Notes: generated by a model from the sequence alone, not told the origin. A stretch of DNA of 29,931 nucleotides from Palsa-892 sp035295845 (GCA_035295845.1 DATGIF010000006.1:1-29931); one strand, 5' to 3'. Positions 1-7,702 are shown, counted from the stretch's first letter. A program made the numbers and translations.

Positions 1-1091
1 GGAATACTCAGGCGGTCGGCGAAGTGGTCGCCGACGAGCAAGAGGCCTTGCACCAGGATGCCGAGGCCGAGGCCAAGCTTCAGCCAACGCCACGCCTCGA
101 GGCGAACGAGCACCGCCACCACGACAACGATGCCGGTGATCACGGTCGTCGCCGCCCAATTCGCGTGCGCGCGGGTGATGAAGCTGAGCGCGGTTACGAT
201 CGCAAGAACCGGAACCGAAAAGGCGAGCATCAGCCGGTCTTCACGCACGAGCGCGAATTTGCCGGGACGCAGCATGATCGCGATCAGAAATCCGAAGGTG
301 ATCGGGCCAAACACGGCGAACTGCGATCCGAGAAAAGTGATGCCTTCGAGCGGGCTGAAAACCGCCCCCGAGCCGCGGATGTTGTCGCCCGTGTGCCGGA
401 AGGTGGCGAAGCCGTTGTCGATGTTCCACACGAGATTGGGGATGATCATCAGGATGCCGATCGCGAGCGCGGCAAAGAAGGCCGGCGTTTTCAGGAAGTC
501 GCGCGCGGCGCGATCGAAAAAGGCGGCGATGACGGCGCTCAGCACGAAGAAGCCCATCATGTATTTGGCGAGCAGCCCGAAGCCGAGCGCGAGGCCGAGG
601 ACGATCCCCCAGCGGAGATCGGCTTCCTGCAGGAGCTTGACGTAGGCAAAGAGCGCGAGCGTCCAGAAAAATAACAGCGGCACATCGGTCGAAATAATGC
701 GCGCGGAGAAGTCAACGCCGGTGGTGAAGACGAACGTCAGCGCCGCCCAGAAGGCGACGCGCCGGCCATAGAGCTTGTTGGCGAGGGCATAAACAAGAAG
801 GCTCGTCCCGAAATAGAAAATCGGCGACGGCGCGCGAATGCACGCCTCGCCGCTTCCGCATGCGCGTTCGGCCGCCGCGATGACCCAGGCAATCAGAGGA
901 GGCTTGGAGAAATAGCCGAAGGCAGGCGACTGCGACCAGGACCAGTATTGCGATTCGTCGAAATAGAGATCGACGACCGAGGTGTGCAGCCCGATCAGGC
1001 GCACGAGCGTCACCAAGGCGACGATCCCGGCGCAAAGCGCGAAAGCGGGCGCGCGCATCTCGCGAGCGGACATCATGGGAGCGGCGTTCAT
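1..1091 (-). CDS. Glycosyltransferase family 39 (ArnT/PMT-like) membrane protein, C-terminus cut by window edge
   Basis: An open minus-strand frame runs from an ATG at 1091 off the left edge, giving 363 residues. The translation is a polytopic membrane protein with the GT39 (ArnT/protein O-mannosyltransferase) layout: a first membrane segment at about 16-34, then the acidic DE pair at residues 45-46 (FDESQYW) in the first periplasmic loop, then FSKPPL at 61-66. The DE pair is the likely catalytic/metal site by analogy with ArnT. Family members move a sugar from a polyprenyl-phosphate carrier onto lipid A, glycans or protein at the periplasmic face; the acceptor here cannot be told. The start was chosen because its ATG overlaps the TGA of the upstream PAP2 gene (ATGA, 1088-1091), implying translational coupling. 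ATGs at 1076 and 1073 are alternatives. The family call is firm; the substrate is unknown. Confidence 0.88.
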   Translation of the reverse strand, partial: MNAAPMMSAREMRAPAFALCAGIVALVTLVRLIGLHTSVVDLYFDESQYWSWSQSPAFGYFSKPPLIAWVIAAAERACGSGEACIRAPSPIFYFGTSLLVYALANKLYGRRVAFWAALTFVFTTGVDFSARIISTDVPLLFFWTLALFAYVKLLQEADLRWGIVLGLALGFGLLAKYMMGFFVLSAVIAAFFDRAARDFLKTPAFFAALAIGILMIIPNLVWNIDNGFATFRHTGDNIRGSGAVFSPLEGITFLGSQFAVFGPITFGFLIAIMLRPGKFALVREDRLMLAFSVPVLAIVTALSFITRAHANWAATTVITGIVVVVAVLVRLEAWRWLKLGLGLGILVQGLLLVGDHFADRLSI

Positions 1092-1798
1092 GCGGCGGGC
1101 TTGGATGCGGCCTCGGTCTTCGGTTCGGAATCGCGCGCCTTTGGCTGAAAGATCACAGCGTGCATGAGCACGATGATCATGAAGGTAAAGAGGCCCGCAA
1201 ACACGACGTCAGTGAAGAAATGCCCGCCCATCACCAGACGCACGATGCCCATCCCGGCGCCGAAAGCGACGGCCGAGGCGTAGGCAAAGAGCCGCCACGG
1301 CGCCGGCGCCAGCGCCGCGGGCGCGAGCGTCCAGAAGGCGCTCGACGTTTCACCGGAAACGAACGAGCAATTTTTCACGCATTGGCCGCGCGGATCCCAC
1401 CAGGCCACGAAGCGTTCGCTGCCACCGAACTCGGTGACGGCGGCGGGCCGGGGGCGGTCCCAGTAGCTCTTGAGGATGCCGTTGACCAAAAGCCCCGGCG
1501 CAAGCGCGAGGGTGGCGATGACGAAGATCGCGGCGCGCGCGGACATCCATGGTTTTGCACGCGGCGCCACGAACCGCATCGCCAGCGCGATCACCGCGGG
1601 CGCGGCGAGGATCACTTGAATCCAGACGGCCGCGTCGCGCACGTTTCTAAGGACAGGACTCGCGCCGAGCGGGAATTTTCCGGCCGCGGGATCGTAGAAG
1701 AGACCCGAAATCTTGAGGTCGAGCTCAGGAAAGAAACCGAACAGGAGGCCGATCACCGCCGCGAAGGCGAGCGCAACGAGCAGGCCGCGGCGCGACAT
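1088..1798 (-). CDS. PAP2-family membrane phosphatase with variant second motif
   Basis: A 236-residue integral membrane protein of the type-2 phosphatidic acid phosphatase superfamily, which dephosphorylates lipid phosphates (lipid A, undecaprenyl-PP or phosphatidate) at the membrane. Motif 1 is visible as K110-x6-R117-P118, and motif 3 as R187-x5-H193-x3-D197. Motif 2, normally PSGH, reads VSGE at 147-150, so the His that usually acts as general acid is Glu150. About five hydrophobic segments lie around residues 5-23, 55-75, 88-108, 165-185 and 198-216, and a charged tail follows. The frame stays open far upstream, to 2542, but that part is antisense to the isomerase gene; the ATG at 1798 starts a typical short cytoplasmic N-terminus. 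Overlap with the GT39 gene suggests a common role in lipid-carrier or lipid A chemistry. Substrate unknown. Confidence 0.88.
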   Translation of the reverse strand: MSRRGLLVALAFAAVIGLLFGFFPELDLKISGLFYDPAAGKFPLGASPVLRNVRDAAVWIQVILAAPAVIALAMRFVAPRAKPWMSARAAIFVIATLALAPGLLVNGILKSYWDRPRPAAVTEFGGSERFVAWWDPRGQCVKNCSFVSGETSSAFWTLAPAALAPAPWRLFAYASAVAFGAGMGIVRLVMGGHFFTDVVFAGLFTFMIIVLMHAVIFQPKARDSEPKTEAASKPAA

Positions 1799-1815
1799 GG
1801 ATAACCCTTTTGCTG

Positions 1816-1864
1816 GAGCATGATCCTTCCCGAAAACCGGTTTCCACTTTTCGGGATCATGCTC
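1816..1864. repeat. Dispersed palindromic element, copy 1
   Basis: An imperfect palindrome of 49 bp with outer arms GAGCATGATCC (1816-1826) and GGATCATGCTC (1854-1864), an inner pair CCCGAAAA (1829-1836) and TTTTCGGG (1848-1855), and an AAACCGGTTT centre. A near-identical copy in the same orientation lies at 24008-24055. It sits in the divergent gap between the PAP2 gene and the isomerase gene. From memory, palindromes of this type are abundant between genes in Hyphomicrobiales genomes; its function here is unknown. Confidence 0.85.
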
Positions 1865-1948
1865 TGGAAACGCGGAAAGCTCTAGCCGACGCGGTCGGCC
1901 ATGAAAAGACGGCTTCCGGTATATATGACAGCGTGGCATGGTGGGCCC

Positions 1949-2545
1949 ATGCCACGCCTCGATTTCTGGTACGAGTTTGCTTCCACCTATTCGTATCTCG
2001 CCGCCATGCGCATCGCGCCCTTGGCGAAGGAAGCGGGCGTCGAGGTGCGCTGGCGGCCGTTTTTGCTCGGGCCGATTTTCAAGGCGCAGGGAATGGAGAC
2101 TTCGCCCTTCAACATCTATCCGTTGAAGGGCAAGTATATGTGGCGCGACATGGCGCGCTGGTCCGAACTCCTGAAGCTTCCGGAATTTGTGCCGCCGAAG
2201 ACCTTCCCCGCGCATCCGCTGGGGGCATCGCGGGTTGCGCTTGCGCTCGACGACGCGGCGCGGCCGGATTTCACGCGCGCGATCTATCAGGCGGAGTTCA
2301 ACGAAGGAAAGGACATCGCCGATGCCGCGACCATCGGCGAGGTCCTGAAGAAGCTCGGCTTTGATGCGGCGGCGGTGATCGCCAAGGGCGGCGAGCCGGC
2401 GGTCAAGGACAAGCTGCGCGCGAATACGGAAGAGGCGGCGAAGCTCGACATTTTCGGCGCGCCGAATTTCGTCACCGCGGACGGCGAACTCTTCTGGGGC
2501 AACGACCGGCTCGAACAGGCGCTGGCCTGGGCGAGGAAACACTAA
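1949..2545 (+). CDS. 2-hydroxychromene-2-carboxylate isomerase / DsbA-family (kappa GST-like) protein
   Basis: A 198-residue thioredoxin-fold protein of the kappa-GST/HCCA-isomerase family. The N-terminal beta strand DFWYEFASTYSYLA (5-18) matches the family's active-site segment, with Ser12 at the place of the catalytic Ser and no CxxC, so it is not a disulfide oxidoreductase. The thioredoxin cis-proline region is GAPNF (170-174, Pro172), followed by LFWGNDRLEQAL, typical of the family. In naphthalene degradation the enzyme isomerises 2-hydroxychromene-2-carboxylate using glutathione; many chromosomal paralogues have unknown substrates, and nothing nearby indicates aromatic catabolism. The start at 1949 was chosen because the family begins just before the first strand; an ATG at 1925 and an alternative start at 1901 would only add a non-conserved leader. 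Shine-Dalgarno support is weak. It converges on the membrane protein gene ending at 2561. Confidence 0.85.
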   Translation: MPRLDFWYEFASTYSYLAAMRIAPLAKEAGVEVRWRPFLLGPIFKAQGMETSPFNIYPLKGKYMWRDMARWSELLKLPEFVPPKTFPAHPLGASRVALALDDAARPDFTRAIYQAEFNEGKDIADAATIGEVLKKLGFDAAAVIAKGGEPAVKDKLRANTEEAAKLDIFGAPNFVTADGELFWGNDRLEQALAWARKH

Positions 2546-2560
2546 CCCGGCCGCGGCCGC

Positions 2561-3007
2561 TCAAATATAATCAGCGGATTGAACGGAATTCCCGCGCCAT
2601 AGCCCGGCTGTGCGGCCGGCCACCAACCAATAGGCGATGCCAGCGGCGGCGCCGGCGGCGAGCGTGATCTCGGTCGTACGGTCGAGCGTGTTCGCGACCG
2701 CGGCGGCGGGGAATGTCAATCCGTACGCCAAGCCGCCGATGCCGCCGGCAAGCGCATAAAAGAAGAGCGAGCGAAACGCCAACGCTTCGGCGATCAGAAT
2801 CACCACCACCGCCGGCACAAAGGCGATGGCCGAGACGATCGCCGCCGATGTCAGGATCGAACCCCACAGAATGAGCCAATCGACCCTGTCGAAAGGCGCG
2901 TCGAACGTGTCCGGAGGAAGTGTCGCGAATACGAGCACGGCGCCGGCCGCGAGTGCTGCGAAGAAGAGGCCGAAAATGACGACGAAGAAGCGGATGAAGA
3001 GCGCCAT
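2561..3007 (-). CDS. Small four-helix membrane protein, function unknown
   Basis: A 148-residue, very hydrophobic protein with four likely membrane helices, around residues 3-27, 45-72, 74-100 and 112-130, and a short polar C-terminus. I do not recognise a named domain. The ATG at 3007 lies two bases after the rlmN stop (TGA-GC-ATG), so it is probably the last gene of the ialB-rlmN transcript and translated by coupling. A TTG at 3013 overlapping the rlmN stop is an alternative start that adds two residues. The small-membrane-protein layout and position downstream of rlmN fit a conserved alphaproteobacterial hypothetical gene; no function can be inferred. Confidence 0.8.
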   Translation of the reverse strand: MALFIRFFVVIFGLFFAALAAGAVLVFATLPPDTFDAPFDRVDWLILWGSILTSAAIVSAIAFVPAVVVILIAEALAFRSLFFYALAGGIGGLAYGLTFPAAAVANTLDRTTEITLAAGAAAGIAYWLVAGRTAGLWRGNSVQSADYI

Positions 3008-3009
3008 GC

Positions 3010-4221
3010 TCAATCCGTCATGGCCATGGCGCGCAATGCCATGCGTTCGCGCGCGCTCAGCTTTTGCGTTTCCGATTTCAGTTGCCCGCAGGCGGCGAGA
3101 ATGTCGCGGCCGCGCGGCGTGCGCACGGGGCTTGCATAACCGGCGCTGAACACGATCTCAGAGAATCGCTCGATGGCGTCCCAATCGGAGCATTCGTATT
3201 TTGTGCCCGGCCACGGGTTGAACGGGATCAGGTTGATCTTGGCCGGAATTCCCTTGAGTAATTTCACCAGCGCCTTGGCGTCGGCGGGCGTGTCGTTGAC
3301 GCCCTTCAGCATCACATATTCGAAGGTAATACGCTTGGCGTTGGAGACGCCGGGATAGTTCCGGCAAGCTTCGAGTAATTCGGCGATCGGATATTTCTTG
3401 TTGAGCGGCACGAGCTCATCGCGCAGTGCGTCGCGCACCGCGTGCAGCGAAACCGCGAGCATGGTACCCGCCTCGCGGCCCAAGGGCTCGATCACCGGCA
3501 CGACGCCGGAAGTCGAAACCGTAATCCGGCGCTTGCCGATCGAAAGTCCCTCGCCGTCGGCGATCGTATCGATCGCGGTCTTGACGTTGTCGAAATTGTA
3601 GAGCGGCTCGCCCATGCCCATGAACACGATGTTGGAAATCGCGCGGGCGCCGTCGGGAAGGATCGCGTCGTCGGGGCGCGCGGCCTCGGGCCATTCGCCG
3701 AGCCGGTCGCGCGCAACCAGCACCTGGCCCGCGATTTCGGCCGCCGAAAGATTGCGCACCAGCCGTTGCGTGCCGGTGTGGCAAAAGGTGCAGGTGAGCG
3801 TGCAGCCGATCTGCGAGGAGACGCAGAGCGTGCCGCGATCGGCTTCCGGAATGTAGACGGTTTCGATTTCATGCGGCCGTTCGCCCGCATGCTCCGCCGC
3901 GACGCGCAAGAGCCACTTGCGCGTGCCGTCGCCGGAAACCTGCTCCACCACGACTTCCGGCCGCGCGAGCGTGTAGTTCTCGTCAAGGGTTTTTCGCAGC
4001 GTCTTCGAGACGCTGGTCATCTCCGAGAAGTCGCGCGCGCCGCGGAAATAAATCCAATGCCAGAGCTGCGAGACACGCATGCGCAATTCGGATGCGGGCA
4101 CGCCGATCGCGGCGAGCGCGTCCGCAAGCGCCGTACGGTCAAGCCCTGCGAGCGATCGCTTTGCGGGGAGCGGGGCGGCAATCGGGTCCGCGGCCGAACT
4201 CGCCTGCGTTTCTACTGACAT
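3010..4221 (-). CDS. rlmN: Dual-specificity RNA methyltransferase RlmN (23S A2503 / tRNA A37 C2-methyladenine)
   Basis: A 403-residue radical-SAM enzyme that methylates C2 of A2503 in 23S rRNA and A37 in a subset of tRNAs, by a ping-pong mechanism through a methyl-cysteine. The [4Fe-4S] ligands are in C140-x3-C144-x2-C147. Cys378, in the segment AACGQLK, is the expected methyl-carrying cysteine. An N-terminal HhH-like RNA-binding region (about 25-90, SQLWHWIYFRG) precedes the barrel. The GMGEPLYNFDNV segment and the SGVVP strand are family hallmarks. A first 25-residue Ala/Pro-rich extension is not conserved. The ATG at 4221 lies inside the end of ialB (10-bp overlap), and the downstream membrane protein starts two bases after the stop, so the three are likely co-transcribed. 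Confidence 0.97.
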   Translation of the reverse strand: MSVETQASSAADPIAAPLPAKRSLAGLDRTALADALAAIGVPASELRMRVSQLWHWIYFRGARDFSEMTSVSKTLRKTLDENYTLARPEVVVEQVSGDGTRKWLLRVAAEHAGERPHEIETVYIPEADRGTLCVSSQIGCTLTCTFCHTGTQRLVRNLSAAEIAGQVLVARDRLGEWPEAARPDDAILPDGARAISNIVFMGMGEPLYNFDNVKTAIDTIADGEGLSIGKRRITVSTSGVVPVIEPLGREAGTMLAVSLHAVRDALRDELVPLNKKYPIAELLEACRNYPGVSNAKRITFEYVMLKGVNDTPADAKALVKLLKGIPAKINLIPFNPWPGTKYECSDWDAIERFSEIVFSAGYASPVRTPRGRDILAACGQLKSETQKLSARERMALRAMAMTD

Positions 4222-4823
4222 TCCTGGGCAACGCGGTCGAGCGCCTGCGGCAGCCCGGACAGCGAATAGCGGTCGTTGGTCGCATTCCCGCGCTGCGAGG
4301 TGCTCTTGACCGTCAAATCGTGTCCATTGCGCAGGGCCTCGACCAACTGCGTTTCTTCAGCGGCGTTTTTCAGCCAGGCACCGTCGTGCTTGGTGAAGAA
4401 CGAAAATGCGGCGCCGCCGATATCGATCGTCGCATCCGTGTTTTCCTTGGTCGTGAAGCCGACGACGAAGCTCACTTCATTCTTGACGCTTTCGCCTGGC
4501 CGCGTGCTGATGAAGAAGTAACCGGGATCGCGCTTCAAGCCCGCGGGCTGGCGTTCCTTGGGCTGCGAAAGGGCGTAGCAGACCTTGGTCTTCGGCGTCT
4601 GGCTCACATAGACGCCCCAATCGCCGTATTGCGCGATGAGCGAGGGCGCGGCCGCGGTGCCTGGTTGGGTCGGCGGCGCATCTTTCGGCTTCGCCGCCTG
4701 TTTGGTGTCTTTCTTCGCCGGCGTCTGGGAAGGTTGCGTCGTTGTCTGCGCGAGCCCTGCGAAGGGCAGGCTGATGACGAAAAGGCTTGCGGCAAGGCAA
4801 GTGAAAAACGGACGAGTGGTCAT
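4212..4823 (-). CDS. Invasion-associated locus B (IalB) family periplasmic protein
   Basis: A 203-residue secreted protein. A Sec signal peptide spans about residues 1-25 (hydrophobic core FFTCLAASLFVISLPF, cleavage after AGLA). It is followed by a Gln/Thr/Pro/Lys-rich low-complexity linker (26-60) and an IalB domain beginning at YGDWGVY (66-72) with the conserved KVCYALSQPKERQP stretch. IalB was named in Bartonella for association with erythrocyte invasion, but the family is widespread in free-living alphaproteobacteria and its biochemical role is not established. A C-terminal Cys (CQ) could pair with the domain Cys near residue 82. The start at 4823 gives a normal signal peptide. The 10-bp overlap with rlmN is conserved-looking operon packing and does not in itself say anything about function. 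Confidence 0.88.
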   Translation of the reverse strand: MTTRPFFTCLAASLFVISLPFAGLAQTTTQPSQTPAKKDTKQAAKPKDAPPTQPGTAAAPSLIAQYGDWGVYVSQTPKTKVCYALSQPKERQPAGLKRDPGYFFISTRPGESVKNEVSFVVGFTTKENTDATIDIGGAAFSFFTKHDGAWLKNAAEETQLVEALRNGHDLTVKSTSQRGNATNDRYSLSGLPQALDRVAQECQ

Positions 4824-4910
4824 GGCGATATCCCAGGCTGGAGCCGCGTTCTAGATCGCGAACAAGTCGCCCTCGTGTGAACGAAAAATAGCGAGCGCGG
4901 GGCGTCATGC

Positions 4911-4983
4911 CTAGTGCCCCGAACCCGAAGTTCGCCATACGGCGCAGCAAGCGCGATCGCGGACTTCGGGTTCGGATCACTAG
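4911..4983. repeat. MITE-like inverted repeat (25-bp arms, 22 of 25 matching)
   Basis: The left arm, 4911-4935, begins CTAGTGCCCCGAACCCGAAG; the right arm, 4959-4983, is its imperfect reverse complement, ending in CACTAG. Of 25 positions 22 pair, and the 23-bp spacer is 4936-4958. Both outer ends are CTAG, which could be a 4-bp palindromic target or part of the element. It lies between ialB and the oxidoreductase gene, with no ORF inside. It may be a REP- or MITE-type element, and as RNA it would form a strong hairpin on either strand, but there is no T-run. Confidence 0.7.
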
Positions 4984-5052
4984 CCATGGACGCCGCCGAA
5001 AAAATGGCGCAAAAACGTCCGCGATCTCCGCTCCTTCCGCAAGGCCATTTCC

Positions 5053-6033
5053 ATGAAAGCCGTCCTTTGCCGGCGCGCCGGCCCGCCCGAAGCGCTTGAA
5101 CTTGCCGATTTGCCGGATCCGGTTCCGGCGAAAGGCGAAGCGGTGGTCGATATTGCCGCAGCCGCGCTCAACTTTTTCGACACGCTCATCATCGCCGGAA
5201 AGTACCAGTATAAGCCCGACTTCCCGTTCTCACCGGCTGCCGAATTTTCCGGCACCGTGTCGGCGGTGGGTCCGGGGGTCACCGGGTTCAAGGTCGGCGA
5301 CAAGGTCTGCGGGCATTTGGGCTTTGGGGCCGCGCGCGAGAAGCTCGCGGTTTCGACCGAGCGGCTGGTGCTCGTGCCGCCCTCCCTCGATCTCGACCGC
5401 GCCGCCGGGCTCTTCGTCACCTATGGGACCACGATCCATGCGCTCGCCGACCGCGCCAAGATCAAGCCGGGCGAGACGCTCGCGGTGCTGGGGGCGGCGG
5501 GCGGCACGGGGTTAGCGGCGATCGAGCTTGGCAAGATTCTCGGGGCGCGGGTGATCGCCTGCGCTTCATCGGCGGACAAGCTCGAATTCTGCCGCCAGCA
5601 CGGTGCTGACGACGTCATCGATTATTCCAAGGAAGACCTGAAGGAACGCCTGCGCGAACTGACCGGCGGCAAGGGCGCCGACGTTGTCTATGATCCGGTC
5701 GGCGGGCCTTACGCGGAACCCGCCTTGCGGTCGACCGCGTGGGAGGGGCGCTACCTCGTCATCGGTTTTGCCGCCGGCGAGATTCCGAAAATCCCGCTCA
5801 ACCTCGCGCTCCTGAAAGGCTGCGAAATCGTCGGCGTGTTCTGGGGCGAATTCATCCGCCGGCATCCCGAGCGGTTGCGCGCGCAGATCAAGGACGTGCT
5901 CGACTGGGTCAATGCGGGGCGCCTGTCGGCGCATGTCGACGCGGTTTATCCGTTCGAGCGCGCGGGCGAGGCGTTCGCCGCCATCGGCGCGCGCAAGATC
6001 AAGGGCAAGGTGCTGTTGAAGCCGAAGGTTTAG
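5053..6033 (+). CDS. NADPH:quinone oxidoreductase family (zinc-free MDR) protein
   Basis: A 326-residue medium-chain dehydrogenase/reductase of the quinone-oxidoreductase branch. The GroES-like N-terminal domain (about 1-115) lacks the structural and catalytic zinc cysteines of alcohol dehydrogenases, while ALNFFDTLI (38-46) and AAEFSGTVSAVGPGV (62-76) are family signatures. The Rossmann nucleotide site is GAAGGTGLAA (147-156), followed by the typical GADDVIDY segment. Members reduce quinones or enones with NADPH, and the physiological substrate is undefined. The ATG at 5053 gives the canonical N-terminus (MKAVLCRRAGPPEAL). It stands alone, with the inverted repeat upstream, and converges on ykvA with a 4-bp overlap of stop codons (6030-6033). 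Confidence 0.93.
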   Translation: MKAVLCRRAGPPEALELADLPDPVPAKGEAVVDIAAAALNFFDTLIIAGKYQYKPDFPFSPAAEFSGTVSAVGPGVTGFKVGDKVCGHLGFGAAREKLAVSTERLVLVPPSLDLDRAAGLFVTYGTTIHALADRAKIKPGETLAVLGAAGGTGLAAIELGKILGARVIACASSADKLEFCRQHGADDVIDYSKEDLKERLRELTGGKGADVVYDPVGGPYAEPALRSTAWEGRYLVIGFAAGEIPKIPLNLALLKGCEIVGVFWGEFIRRHPERLRAQIKDVLDWVNAGRLSAHVDAVYPFERAGEAFAAIGARKIKGKVLLKPKV

Positions 6034-6386
6034 TCGGCGACGAGTTTCTTGAGCGCGCGCCGCGCGGCCTCGCGATGCTCGGGCTGCATGTGGGCGGCCA
6101 CCAGCCGCAGCGCCGTCGCGAGGACCGCGGCATCGTCGGTGAAACCGATCAGCGGCAGGTAGTCGGGAATCACATCGAACGGCATGATGAAATAGGCCAG
6201 CGCCGCCCATAGCGTCGCGCGCACATGCAGCGGCGTTTCCCGGTCGAAGGCGCAATAGTAGGCCGCGAGCGCATCCTCGGCGAAGGGGATGTGCGCGGCG
6301 ACGGCCCTGATCTTCGTCCAGAAGCCGGCGCGCACGCGCGCTTCGTCGGCCGCGGCCCGGATATTTTCGGTCGTCGAGAACGCCAT
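6030..6386 (-). CDS. YkvA-like DUF1232 membrane-associated protein
   Basis: A 118-residue protein of the DUF1232/YkvA family. The family hallmark is the segment MPFDVIPDYLPLIGFTDDAAVL, preceded by an amphipathic/hydrophobic helix (ALWAALAYFI); function is unknown. Start choice: the frame is open to a GTG at 6452 that overlaps the thpR stop (GTGA), but the ATG at 6386 has a good GGAGG five bases upstream and begins where homologues begin. I prefer the ATG; the GTG would add 22 poorly conserved residues. It is the last gene of a tesA-thpR-ykvA run, with a 62-bp gap after thpR if the ATG is used. Confidence 0.82.
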   Translation of the reverse strand: MAFSTTENIRAAADEARVRAGFWTKIRAVAAHIPFAEDALAAYYCAFDRETPLHVRATLWAALAYFIMPFDVIPDYLPLIGFTDDAAVLATALRLVAAHMQPEHREAARRALKKLVAD

Positions 6387-6448
6387 TCTCGCCTCCCAAT
6401 CGCACGCCGTGAGATGGTCTTTTCCCGGCGCCTCCGCAAGTCCTTCGC

Positions 6449-6982
6449 TCACCGCAGCGGGTAGGCGGCCTCCACCACATAAGGGCCGCCGCCGATGGAC
6501 GCGCGCGAAGAAAACAGGACGAAGCGCGTAATCGGAAAAGGCGGAGTTTTGAAGGCGCCGCGAATGGAGAGATAGTCGGCGACCTCGCGGCTTGAGGAAT
6601 CGCGGAGCCGCGCCAGCGTCACGTGCGGCGTGAACTTGCGCTGCTCGGGCTCAAGTCCCATGCGTTGCAGAATTCGTTCGTGCTCGGCCTGCAATTCGGT
6701 GAGCGCGCCGTTCACCGCGACGGAAGCGATGATCGCGCGGGGCTTCTTGCCGCCGAACTGATCCACGCCGTTGACCGCGATTTCGAACGGCCGCCGTTCC
6801 ACGCGGCCGAGTATCTGCATCACGTCGCGCGCGACCGCCCCATCCACGTCGCCGATGAAACGAAGCGTGAGGTGATAGTTCGCGGGATCGACCCAGCGCG
6901 CCCCCGGCAGCCCGCCGCGCAGGATGGCGAGCGCCTGTGCCACCTCTGCGGGGATTTCAACGCCGGTAAAGATTCGCGGCAT
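6449..6982 (-). CDS. thpR: RNA 2',3'-cyclic phosphodiesterase (2H superfamily, LigT-like)
   Basis: A 177-residue member of the 2H phosphoesterase superfamily, with the two HxTx motifs that form the active site: H37-L-T-L40 in YHLTLRFIG and H120-V-T-L123 in TPHVTLARL. The length and the opening PRIFTGVEIP match bacterial ThpR/LigT, which hydrolyses RNA 2',3'-cyclic phosphates to 2'-phosphomonoesters and, in vitro, can join 2'-5' linkages in tRNA halves; the in vivo substrate is unclear. The ATG at 6982 abuts the tesA TGA with no gap (TGAATG), so translational coupling is likely. Confidence 0.93.
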   Translation of the reverse strand: MPRIFTGVEIPAEVAQALAILRGGLPGARWVDPANYHLTLRFIGDVDGAVARDVMQILGRVERRPFEIAVNGVDQFGGKKPRAIIASVAVNGALTELQAEHERILQRMGLEPEQRKFTPHVTLARLRDSSSREVADYLSIRGAFKTPPFPITRFVLFSSRASIGGGPYVVEAAYPLR

Positions 6983-7702
6983 TCAGGAAGCTTTGCGCCC
7001 TCGCACCCGCTGAATCAATGCCTCGGCGGACGGCAACATCACCTTCACGACCACGTCTGTGCCGGCGGCGGTCGGATGGATGCCGTCGGCCTGATTGAGG
7101 TCGGGGACGCCCGCGACCCCCTTGAGAAAGAACGGGACGAGGATCAGTCCGTATTTCTTCGCGAGCGCCGGATAGATCGCGTCGAAGGCGGAATAGTAAT
7201 CGGTGCCGAGATTGCGCGGCGCATACATGCCGGCGAGCAGGACCTCGACGTTGCGGGCTTTTAGGCGGCGGATGATCTCATCGAGATTTTGACTGACGAT
7301 CGCCGGCGCCACGCCCCGGAACGCGTCGTTGGCGCCAAATTCGAGGATCACGGCCTCAGTGCCCGCGGGCACCGACCAGTCAAGCCGCGAAAGCGCGGCC
7401 GAAGTCGTATCACCGGAGACGCCGGCATTGGCGATCGTGACGTCATATCCTTTTGCCCGCAGCACGGCGGCGAGCTTGTTGGGAAAGGCGTCCTGCGGCG
7501 CGAGGCCGTAGCCCGCGGTCAGGCTGTCGCCAAAGGCCACGATCCTGACCGGATCGGCGAGGGCTTGCGGCCCTTGCAGGAAACACGCGGCCGCGCACAA
7601 GACCGCGAGCGATGCTAGGAAGAGCCGCCGCTGCCGCGACGGCGCCCCATTTTTGGCCGAGCGCTGCGCAGCGTAAAGGAACGTGGAACCGAAGTTTCGC
7701 AT
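6983..7702 (-). CDS. tesA: GDSL-family arylesterase / acyl-CoA thioesterase I (TesA-like), secreted
   Basis: A 239-residue SGNH hydrolase. Block I is GDSLTAG with the nucleophile Ser60; the oxyanion-hole residues are the Gly of NAGVSGD (block II) and Asn125 in GAND (block III); the acid-base pair Asp206/His209 lies in DGIHP (block V). The N-terminus (about 1-49) carries an Arg-rich n-region and a hydrophobic stretch (LFLASLAVLCAAACFL) ending ALA-D, so export to the periplasm is expected. TesA-type enzymes cleave acyl-CoA, aryl and lysophospholipid esters. The n-region is long for a signal peptide, and no ATG lies nearer the hydrophobic core. The ATG at 7702-7700 overlaps the divergent ybbA ATG at 7701-7703. 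The tesA/ybbA/ybbP neighbourhood is the same as in E. coli. Confidence 0.92.
   Translation of the reverse strand: MRNFGSTFLYAAQRSAKNGAPSRQRRLFLASLAVLCAAACFLQGPQALADPVRIVAFGDSLTAGYGLAPQDAFPNKLAAVLRAKGYDVTIANAGVSGDTTSAALSRLDWSVPAGTEAVILEFGANDAFRGVAPAIVSQNLDEIIRRLKARNVEVLLAGMYAPRNLGTDYYSAFDAIYPALAKKYGLILVPFFLKGVAGVPDLNQADGIHPTAAGTDVVVKVMLPSAEALIQRVRGRKAS

Noticed and set aside
24..674. Plus-strand frame of 216 codons at the left edge
   Set aside because: Charged, repetitive shadow of the GT39 membrane protein, whose hydrophobic translation and DE/KPP motifs are on the minus strand.
1799..2542. N-terminal extension of the PAP2 reading frame by 248 codons
   Set aside because: It is antisense to the isomerase gene and crosses the dispersed palindrome; the phosphatase starts naturally at 1798.
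6387..6452. GTG start for ykvA overlapping the thpR stop
   Set aside because: The GTGA overlap is attractive, but the GGAGG with good spacing before the ATG at 6386 and the conserved domain start favour the shorter form; kept only as an alternative.
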